Source: Streptomyces panaciradicis
Lineage (GTDB): Bacteria; Actinomycetota; Actinomycetes; Streptomycetales; Streptomycetaceae
DNA: 39,633 nucleotides
NCBI RefSeq assembly: GCF_023516615.1
Contig: NZ_JAMGBF010000049.1
Coordinates: forward strand, 1-39,633
Reading direction: 5' to 3'
Shown: piece after piece, positions 34,254 through 39,633 of the stretch
Position numbering within the stretch: position 1 is the first letter of the stretch
Layout: each line of letters starts with the position of its first letter
The notes under the pieces: generated by a model
Told to the model about the DNA's origin: nothing
Databases searched by the model: none
Seen by the model: the letters and a program-made list of their open reading frames with translations, nothing else
Program-made: the position numbers and the translations under genes

Positions 34254-35282
34254 TCAGAGGGTCCAGTCGAGGATGACCTTGCCGCCGCGGCCGCTCGCCG
34301 CGTCGGCGAACGCCGCCTCGAAGTCGCGGTAGCCGTACCGGCCGGTGATCACGGGCGACAGGTCGAGGCCGCCTTCGAGCAGCACCGACATCGCGTACCA
34401 GGTCTCGAACATCTCCCGGCCGTAGATGCCCTTGACGGTGATCATCGAGGTGACGATCCGGGCCCAGTCGACCGCGAACTCCTCGGCGGGCAGGCCGAGC
34501 ATGGCGATACGGCCGCCGTGCGTCATGTTGGCGATCATGTCGCGCATGGCCTCGGGCCGGCCGGACATCTCCAGGCCGATGTCGAAACCCTCGCGCAGCC
34601 CCAGCTCCCGCTGTCCGTCGGCGATTCCGACCTGCGAGACGTTCAGCGCGAGGCTGACGCCGATCTTGCGGGCCAGCTCCAGGCGTTCCTCGCTGACGTC
34701 GGTGATCACGACGTTGCGGGCGCCGGCGTGCCGGGCCACCGCGGCGGCCATCAGGCCGATCGGCCCGGCACCGGTGATGAGCACGTCCTCACCGACGAGC
34801 GGGAAGGACAGTGCGGTGTGCACGGCGTTGCCGAACGGGTCGAAGATGGCCGCGACGTCGAGGTCCACCGGCACCCGGTGCACCCACACGTTGGCGGCGG
34901 GCAGGGCGACGTACTCGGCGAAGGCCCCGTCCCGGCCGACGCCGAGCCCGACCGTGGCCCGGCACAGGTGGCGGCGGCCGGCGAGGCAGTTGCGGCACTT
35001 GCCGCACACCAGATGGCCCTCCCCGCTGACCCGGTCGCCGGCCTTGATGTCCACGACGTCCCGCCCGGTCTCGACGACCTCGCCGACGAACTCGTGCCCG
35101 AGCACGAGCGGGGTGCGGATGGTCTGCCGCGCCCAGCCGTCCCAGGAGCGGATGTGCAGGTCGGTGCCGCAGATGCCGGTGCGCTGCACCTTGATCAGTA
35201 CGTCGCCGGGCCCGACCGCGGGCTCCGGGACGTCCGCGAGCCACAGCCCGGGTTCCGCCTTCTCCTTGACCAGCGCCTTCAA
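34254..35282 (-). CDS. tdh: L-threonine 3-dehydrogenase
   Basis: Zinc- and NAD-dependent medium-chain dehydrogenase of 342 residues that oxidises threonine to 2-amino-3-ketobutyrate, the Kbl substrate. The catalytic zinc ligands are C38 (GICGTDLH), H63 and E64 (GHEF), numbered as in E. coli Tdh. The structural zinc cysteines are in HLVCGKCRNCLAGRRHLC. The NAD fold is GAGPIGLMAAAVARHAGARNVVITDVSEERLELARK. The start is a TTG with AGGAG eight bases upstream, giving the standard MKALVKEKAEPG N-terminus; upstream in-frame sequence is low-complexity leader. The pathway serves threonine use and glycine/one-carbon supply. Confidence 0.93.
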   Translation of the reverse strand: MKALVKEKAEPGLWLADVPEPAVGPGDVLIKVQRTGICGTDLHIRSWDGWARQTIRTPLVLGHEFVGEVVETGRDVVDIKAGDRVSGEGHLVCGKCRNCLAGRRHLCRATVGLGVGRDGAFAEYVALPAANVWVHRVPVDLDVAAIFDPFGNAVHTALSFPLVGEDVLITGAGPIGLMAAAVARHAGARNVVITDVSEERLELARKIGVSLALNVSQVGIADGQRELGLREGFDIGLEMSGRPEAMRDMIANMTHGGRIAMLGLPAEEFAVDWARIVTSMITVKGIYGREMFETWYAMSVLLEGGLDLSPVITGRYGYRDFEAAFADAASGRGGKVILDWTL

Positions 35283-35421
35283 CGCTACGGCTCCTGACGG
35301 TGAGACCCCGGGCGCGGGCATGCCGAGGAAGCCCGCATCCGGGGAAGGGGGTGGGATCGCGTAGCAATCTGCCGTACGGTCCCTCCCCCGGTCCATCGAG
35401 AGTTTCTTAACCCGCGCCGCA

Positions 35422-35456
35422 GATCCGCTTCACGCCCGGCGGATCCGCTTCACGCC
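35422..35456. repeat. Direct repeat GATCCGCTTCACGCC x2, 20 bp apart
   Basis: Identical 15-mers at 35422-35436 and 35442-35456. The second contains the TGA of the SnoaL-like gene. On the minus strand the unit reads GGCGTGAAGCGGATC, so the end of the gene including its stop is copied just downstream. Confidence 0.8.
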
Positions 35457-35818
35457 TGGGAGACCTGGTAGTGGGCGATGGACCACGCGTCGCCCTCCCG
35501 GGTCACCAGGACCGAGAGCTTGACGTCCAGGGCGGGCCGGTCCGTGAAGGAGAACTCCACGGCCAGGTAGCCGAGGACGAGTCCGTCGGCGGGCCGCCGG
35601 GTCTCCAGGACGCGGTACGCGGCCTTCATGCCGAGCGGCTGGGAGTCGTAGTACGCGGCGACGCCCTGCCGTCCGACGCTGTAGGGGTGGAGCCCCTGGA
35701 AGATCGCGTCCTCGGTGAAGACCGCGGCGACGTCTTCGGGGCGGTGTTCGTCGACCGCGGCCTTCCACCGGTCCAGGACGCCGCGCAGGACGGTCTCGTC
35801 GTCTGTCGTGCTGGTCAT
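35450..35818 (-). CDS. SnoaL/NTF2-like protein (SgcJ/EcaC family)
   Basis: A 122-residue NTF2-fold protein: VLRGVLDRWKAAVDEHRPEDVAAVFTEDAIFQGLHPYSVGRQGVAAYYDSQPLGMKAAYRVLETRRPADGLVLGYLAVEFSFTDRPALDVKLSVLVTREGDAWSIAHYQVS. The family (SgcJ/EcaC) comes from natural-product clusters and includes binding proteins and small enzymes whose chemistry varies. It follows the SDR gene by 19 bases on the same strand and has GAGGAG seven bases before its ATG, so the two form an operon. A ketone or hydroxy product of the SDR is a possible common substrate, but this is inference. Confidence 0.83.
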   Translation of the reverse strand: MTSTTDDETVLRGVLDRWKAAVDEHRPEDVAAVFTEDAIFQGLHPYSVGRQGVAAYYDSQPLGMKAAYRVLETRRPADGLVLGYLAVEFSFTDRPALDVKLSVLVTREGDAWSIAHYQVSQA

Positions 35819-35837
35819 GGCTGCTCCTCGATGGGTG

Positions 35838-36551
35838 TCAGTGGCCGGCGCTCATGCCGCCGTCGACGTGCAGGATCTCGCCGGTGACGAACGGCGCCGT
35901 CTCCAGGAAGAGCACCGCGTCGACGATGTCGCCCACTTCACCCATGCGGCCGACGGGGTGCAGGGCGGCGAGGAAGTCGTGGGTCTCGGCCGGGTGCATG
36001 GGGGTCTTGATGGTGCCGGGCGAGACCGCGTTGACCCGGATGCCGCGGGTGGCGTACTCGATGGCGAGGGACTTGGTCGCGGACTGCAGGCCGCCCTTGG
36101 TCAGCGAGGCGAGCACCGAGGGGACCCGGGAGTCGGCGGCGTCGACCAGGCTCGTGGTGACGCTGACGATGTGGCCGCCGCCCTGGGCGAGCAGGTGCGG
36201 GACGGCCTGCTGGGTGAGGTGGAAGAAGCCGGCGACGTTGATGCCGGTCACGGCCGCGTAGTCCTCGGCCGTGTAGTCGGTGAACGGCTTGGCGACGAAC
36301 ACGCCCGCGTTGTTGACCACGGCGTCGATCCGGCCGAACCGCTCGACGGCGGCTGCGACGACGCGCTCGGCGGTGGCCGGGTCGGCGATGTCGCCCTGGA
36401 CGGTGACGACGCCGGCGTCGTCGACGGGGGCGATGGTGCGCGAGGTGGCGACGACGGCGTACCCCAGCTTGCGGTAGCCCTCGACGAGGGCGGCGCCGAT
36501 GCCCTGCGAGGCGCCGGTGACGATCGCGACCTTCTGGTTCTGCGTGCTCAT
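35838..36551 (-). CDS. Short-chain dehydrogenase/reductase lacking the catalytic Tyr
   Basis: Classical-length SDR of 237 residues with an intact NAD(P) fold: VAIVTGASQGIGAALVEGY (TGxxxGIG), VQGDIADP and VNNAGVFV. The active-site block reads HIVSVTTSLVDAADSRVPSVLASLTKGGLQSATKSLA. The lysine of YxxxK is present, but the tyrosine four residues before it is alanine, so normal proton transfer is doubtful or done by another group. The end (MSAGH) is normal. It has AGAAGG upstream of the ATG and is probably controlled through a palindrome 30-50 bases upstream. The SnoaL-like gene is the operon partner. Confidence 0.86.
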   Translation of the reverse strand: MSTQNQKVAIVTGASQGIGAALVEGYRKLGYAVVATSRTIAPVDDAGVVTVQGDIADPATAERVVAAAVERFGRIDAVVNNAGVFVAKPFTDYTAEDYAAVTGINVAGFFHLTQQAVPHLLAQGGGHIVSVTTSLVDAADSRVPSVLASLTKGGLQSATKSLAIEYATRGIRVNAVSPGTIKTPMHPAETHDFLAALHPVGRMGEVGDIVDAVLFLETAPFVTGEILHVDGGMSAGH

Positions 36552-36582
36552 GGTGACCTTCTCCGAAGTGATGACCGGCCAC

Positions 36583-36600
36583 TAGCCGACCGGTCGACTA
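36583..36600. promoter_or_regulatory. TetR-like palindrome upstream of the SDR gene
   Basis: TAGCCGACCGGTCGACTA: arms TAGCCGAC and GTCGACTA match at seven of eight positions around a central CG. This is the size and style of TetR operators. It stands 32 bases before the SDR start. The nearest regulator gene is LysR-type, so the cognate regulator would be elsewhere. Confidence 0.5.
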
Positions 36601-36679
36601 TGTGGAAGGTAGGCCGGGCCGCACGGCGGCGGAAGGACCGGTTCCCTCCCGTGTGGGAGGCGCGGACTCCCAGCGCTGG

Positions 36680-37609
36680 TCAGCCCGGGAGCGCGTACGG
36701 GTCGTCGGCGGGCAGCCAGGCGTCCGGGGCGTGGATCCCGAGGTCGCCGACGTCCTCGCACAGGGCGTCCACGGTGGCGAGGACGGCGGCGCGGTCCTCG
36801 TTCTCGCGCCACACGAGCGACCAGGTCCAGTACACCTTCGGGGCGACGATCTCGCGGCGGACCAGGTCGGAGGGGACCGGGTCGCCCTGTCCCTTGGGGG
36901 AGTTGAGCACCGGGCGGGTGCAGCGGCGGACGTGGTCGAAGAAGGCGGGGCCGGTGACGGCCCCGTCGGAGATCCGCACCGGACGGGCCCCGGTGCGCAG
37001 GGCGATCTCCTCGGCGTAGACGTTCCAGGACTGCCAGGAGGTGATGTCGTCGTCGATGAGGACGTCGGTCTCCCCCGCGGCGACCTCGCCGGCGTCGGTG
37101 CCCTTGGCGACGGCGTAGAGCCGGTCGGCGCCGATCAGCCGGGCCCGCAGCCCCAGCCGCTTCAGGTCCTCGTTGCGCACCCAGCACACGGCGAGGTCCA
37201 GGCTGCCGTCGGCGACCCGGGCGGCCTGGGTGTGGGAGGGGGCGACCCAGGCGTCGACCCGGACCTGGGCGACCGACGCCGTGCGCGAACTCAGCTCCGG
37301 GGGGAGCCAGTTGACATAGCCGAGCCGTACCGGCCGGGATCCGGACAGCCGGCCGGCCCGGCGCTTCAGATCGTCCGCCCGCTCCAGCAGGTCTCGGGTG
37401 TGCGGGAGCAGGTCGGCGCCGGCCGCCGTGAGGGAGACGGAGCGGCGGTCCCGGTCGAAGAGCCGTACTCCGAGGTCGCGTTCGAGGGCCTTGATCTGCT
37501 GGGAGAGCGAGGGGCCCGCGATGAGCAGCCGCTCGGCGGCACGGCCGAAGTTCAGCTCCTCGGCGACCACGACGAAGTACCGCAGCTGGCGCAGTTCCAC
37601 GCGCGCCAT
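36680..37609 (-). CDS. LysR-family regulator
   Basis: LysR-type regulator of 309 residues. The DNA-binding part is LRQLRYFVVVAEELNFGRAAERLLIAGPSLSQQIKALERDLGVRLFDRDRRSVSLTAAGADLLPHTRDLLERADDL, and the effector domain begins near 90 (SRPVRLGYVNWLPPELSSRTASVAQVRVDAWVAPSHTQAARVADGSLDLAVCWV). The N-terminus MARVELRQLRYF fixes the ATG. It is divergent from a muconolactone isomerase-like gene across 111 bases that contain a good LysR palindrome, so it should control that gene and the MFS transporter after it. The SDR operon lies downstream on the same strand and could also be a target. Confidence 0.88.
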   Translation of the reverse strand: MARVELRQLRYFVVVAEELNFGRAAERLLIAGPSLSQQIKALERDLGVRLFDRDRRSVSLTAAGADLLPHTRDLLERADDLKRRAGRLSGSRPVRLGYVNWLPPELSSRTASVAQVRVDAWVAPSHTQAARVADGSLDLAVCWVRNEDLKRLGLRARLIGADRLYAVAKGTDAGEVAAGETDVLIDDDITSWQSWNVYAEEIALRTGARPVRISDGAVTGPAFFDHVRRCTRPVLNSPKGQGDPVPSDLVRREIVAPKVYWTWSLVWRENEDRAAVLATVDALCEDVGDLGIHAPDAWLPADDPYALPG

Positions 37610-37619
37610 GCTACGCGCG

Positions 37620-37642
37620 GCTGGTAGGCCCGGCCTATCAGC
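37620..37642. promoter_or_regulatory. LysR-type operator palindrome
   Basis: Arms GCTGGTAGGCC and GGCCTATCAGC match at ten of eleven positions about one central base. It lies 11 bases before the LysR start and about 80 before the divergent gene, the usual place for a LysR recognition-and-autoregulation site. Confidence 0.6.
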
Positions 37643-37720
37643 AGCGAGGAAGCCGGTCGTGGCACCCGTGCCGGGGCGAGCGCACGATGGGCTCACCGAC
37701 GAGCACGAACGGAGTGCGTC

Positions 37721-38008
37721 ATGCGAGAGTTCCTGGTCGAGATCACCACCACCGTCCCCGAGGGCACCGGTCAGGACGAGGTCGACCGGCGCCGGGCCGC
37801 CGAGGCCGTCCGCGCCCGGGAACTGGCCGCCGCCGGCCATCTGGCCCGGCTGTGGCGGCCGGTGGGCGAGATGCGCAGCATCGGCGTCTGGCTGGCCGGC
37901 GACGAGGAGGAACTGCACGAGAAGGTGCTCGGCACCCTGCCGCTGAGCCCGTGGATGACCTTCACGGTCACCCCGCTTCAGCCGCACCCGAACGATCCGG
38001 GCCGATGA
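37721..38008 (+). CDS. Muconolactone delta-isomerase-like protein
   Basis: A 95-residue ferredoxin-like fold protein of the muconolactone isomerase family (CatC): MREFLVEITTTVPEGTGQDEVDRRRAAEAVRARELAAAGHLARLWRPVGEMRSIGVWLAGDEEELHEKVLGTLPLSPWMTFTVTPLQPHPNDP. The RAAEAVRARELAAAGHLARLWR helix and PLSPWM are family marks. True CatC isomerises muconolactone in the beta-ketoadipate pathway, but no catA or catB lies nearby, so a related small-molecule role is more likely. Its TGA overlaps the ATG of the MFS gene (ATGA), coupling transporter to enzyme. Confidence 0.83.
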   Translation: MREFLVEITTTVPEGTGQDEVDRRRAAEAVRARELAAAGHLARLWRPVGEMRSIGVWLAGDEEELHEKVLGTLPLSPWMTFTVTPLQPHPNDPGR

Positions 38009-39225
38009 GGCGCTCCTCCCCCTGGACCCATGTCGCCCGGGCCGCCGCCGCGCTCGCGGCGGGCATGGGCGTCGGCCGCTTCGTCTACACCCCGATCCTG
38101 CCCCTGATGCACACCGGGGCGGGCCTGTCCGCCGGTGCCGGGGCGAACCTGGCCACCGCCAACTACGTCGGCTACCTGGCCGGAGCGCTCGCGGGCATCC
38201 TGGCCCCCGCGCTGACCCGCTCGCGCGCCGTGCTGCGCGGATCGCTGGTGCTGCTGACGGGGACGCTCGCGGCGATGCCGTTCACGCACAGCACCGCCGT
38301 CTGGGCCGTGCTGCGGCTGGCTGCCGGGGCGGCCAGCGCCCTGGTGTTCGTCGTGGCGGCCGGATCCCTGCTGCACCACCTGCGCGACCACCCGCCGCAC
38401 CTGTCCGGCTGGGCGTTCGGCGGCGTGGGCGGCGGGATCGCCCTGTCCGGCCTGCTGGTGCTGGTCCTGCGGTCCTTCGGCGACTGGCGTACGGCCTGGT
38501 GGGCGGCGGCCGCGCTGACCGCGCTGCTCACCGCCGCCTGCTGGAACCTGCGGCCGGAGGCGGCGCCCGCCGCCCGGGTGGACGCGAGCGGCGCGCGGCC
38601 CCGTACCCACCGCTGGTTCGGCGCGCTGTTCGTCAGCTACACCCTGGAGGGCGTCGGCTACATCGTCGCCGGGACCTTCCTGGTCGCGGCGATCGGGCAG
38701 GGCTCCCCCGGCTGGATCGGCAGCGGCGCCTGGGTGCTCGTCGGGCTGGCCGCCGTACCGTCCTCGGCATTGTGGGCGCGGCTGGGGCGCCGCTGGTCGC
38801 GTCCCGGGCTGCTCACGACGGCGCTCGTGGTGCAGGCGGCCGGCATCGCCCTGCCCGCCCTGGCCGGCGCGACGGCGGCCGCCCTCGGCTCGGCGGTGCT
38901 GTTCGGCGCCACGTTCATCGGCGTCAGCACGCTCGCCCTCGCCACCGGGGCCCACCTGCGCTTCCCGCGCTCGGTCGCCCTGCTGACCGCCGGGTACTCC
39001 GTCGGACAGATCCTCGGCCCCCTGGCGGTGACGCCGCTGCTGCACCACGGATACCGGCAGGCGCTGCTCCTGGCCGCTCTGGTCGTCCTCGCCGCGGCCG
39101 CGGCCGCCGCCGTGCTGCGCGTCGGCTTCCCGCACCACATGGTCGTAACGCGACGCACGGAGCCCGGAAGGCGGCGACAATCGAGCGAGGAAGCGGGCGC
39201 GCTCGCCCCGCACTCGGCCGACTGA
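38005..39225 (+). CDS. YbfB/YjiJ-family MFS transporter
   Basis: Membrane transporter of 406 residues with about twelve hydrophobic segments. The first helix carries ALAAGMGVGRFVYTPILPLM, the YbfB/YjiJ hallmark, followed by NYVGYLAGALAGIL. The central loop (RPEAAPAARVDASGARPRTH) is cytoplasmic, and the second half repeats the fold (SYTLEGVGYIVAGTFLVAAI ... TAGYSVGQILGPLAVTPLL). A charged tail of about 35 residues follows. The substrate is unknown. It is coupled to the isomerase-like gene by an ATGA overlap and falls under the same LysR operator, so it may move the compound that the LysR protein senses. Confidence 0.88.
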   Translation: MRRSSPWTHVARAAAALAAGMGVGRFVYTPILPLMHTGAGLSAGAGANLATANYVGYLAGALAGILAPALTRSRAVLRGSLVLLTGTLAAMPFTHSTAVWAVLRLAAGAASALVFVVAAGSLLHHLRDHPPHLSGWAFGGVGGGIALSGLLVLVLRSFGDWRTAWWAAAALTALLTAACWNLRPEAAPAARVDASGARPRTHRWFGALFVSYTLEGVGYIVAGTFLVAAIGQGSPGWIGSGAWVLVGLAAVPSSALWARLGRRWSRPGLLTTALVVQAAGIALPALAGATAAALGSAVLFGATFIGVSTLALATGAHLRFPRSVALLTAGYSVGQILGPLAVTPLLHHGYRQALLLAALVVLAAAAAAAVLRVGFPHHMVVTRRTEPGRRRQSSEEAGALAPHSAD

Positions 39226-39238
39226 CGTGGAGCCGCAC

Positions 39239-39633
39239 ATGACCACCGCACGGGACCTCGCGATCGTCGCCCTGGACGTGGCGGCCGGCACGCCGGTGGA
39301 ACAGGGCGACCTGTCGCTCGCGCTCGCGGCCGCCGAGGTGTTCGATCTCGTCGGGGCGAAGGCCCTCGTCCTGGACGGCGACCGTATCCTGCCCAGCGCC
39401 CAGTCCCCCACGGGCGACCGCCTGCTGGACGAGGCCGCCGCCGCGCTCGTACGGCAGGAGCCCTACGAGTCGGTCGAGGACTGGCTGTGGCGCCGGGGCC
39501 GCGGGCTGTCCGCCGCCTACCTCGACGACCTGGAGCGGGTGGGGCTGACGGCCCGCCCGCGGGGCCGCCGCATTCCGCTGCGGACCGGGCGGTCGGTGCT
39601 GGTCGACTCGGCGGCCCGGCGCGCGGCCGAGGA
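39239..39633 (+). CDS. GPP34 (GOLPH3/VPS74-like) family protein, 3' end missing
   Basis: First 131 residues of a GPP34-family protein: DLAIVALDVAAGTPVEQGDLSLALAAAEVFDLVGAKALVLDGDRILPSAQSPTGDRLLDEAAAALVRQEPYESVEDWLWRRGRGLSAAYLDDLERVGLTARPRGRR. Eukaryotic relatives bind phosphatidylinositol 4-phosphate at the Golgi; the many Streptomyces members have no established role. GGAG eight bases upstream supports the ATG. The reading frame is open to the right edge. It starts 13 bases after the MFS stop but has its own ribosome site, so a shared transcript is possible. Confidence 0.8.
   Translation, partial: MTTARDLAIVALDVAAGTPVEQGDLSLALAAAEVFDLVGAKALVLDGDRILPSAQSPTGDRLLDEAAAALVRQEPYESVEDWLWRRGRGLSAAYLDDLERVGLTARPRGRRIPLRTGRSVLVDSAARRAAE

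Noticed and set aside
35283..35449. Riboswitch upstream of tdh
   Set aside because: The leader is long and the operon makes glycine, but no glycine-aptamer core or other known fold could be recognised.

Overview
The window is high-GC actinobacterial chromosome, almost certainly from Streptomyces or a close relative. Nearly every third codon position is G or C. GTG and TTG starts are used. Several genes have a -10 hexamer 6 to 8 bases before the start codon (leaderless mRNAs), and a single TTA codon sits in one large gene. The protein set is also typical of the group: DUF574 methyltransferase, ECF sigma factor with a SnoaL tail, flotillin, HxlR, XRE-cupin, YbfB/YjiJ MFS and GPP34. Both ends of the window cut a gene.

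Layout. 1-3692: the tail of a DUF574 methyltransferase, a glutamine synthetase-like enzyme, a FluG-type amidohydrolase and a DUF4916 NUDIX-like protein. 3655-5798: a DUF427 protein divergent from an ECF sigma factor, then an EthD protein. 5805-8511: a rhomboid-like membrane protein, an aldo/keto reductase behind a MerR-type promoter, and a NUDIX hydrolase. 8562-12778: a translationally coupled GH63-like/GH13 pair feeding into the NUDIX gene. 12903-14023: a PaaI-type thioesterase divergent from an HxlR regulator. 14081-17333: a P1B-4 metal ATPase with an ArsR/SmtB-like operator, a four-copy 23-bp repeat and an OafA-like acyltransferase. 17522-20081: NfeD-like protein, flotillin, pentapeptide-DinB protein and DUF1905 protein. 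20109-23265: convergent GH43 and GH36 glycosidases. 23384-23875: a CsoR/CstR-family repressor on its own GC-rich palindrome, with a 56-residue Cys-rich protein.

24147-29992 is the most unusual part. An LCAT-like serine hydrolase with visible Ser/Asp/His triad is followed 14 bases later by a 1435-residue protein made of a caspase-like protease, a STAND/NACHT-type P-loop ATPase and about 14 WD40 blades. This has the layout of a sensor-switch-effector conflict or programmed-cell-death system with a lipase partner. It carries the TTA codon, is less GC-biased than its surroundings and ends next to a tRNA-Pro(GGG) gene.

30284-39633 returns to ordinary genes: tRNA-Pro, MmcQ/YjbR, GNAT coupled to an XRE-cupin regulator, LysR, kbl-tdh (threonine to glycine), a SnoaL-like protein with an SDR, a LysR regulator divergent from a muconolactone isomerase-like/MFS pair, and the start of a GPP34 protein. 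Functions are read from motifs and remembered family knowledge only; no searches were run.
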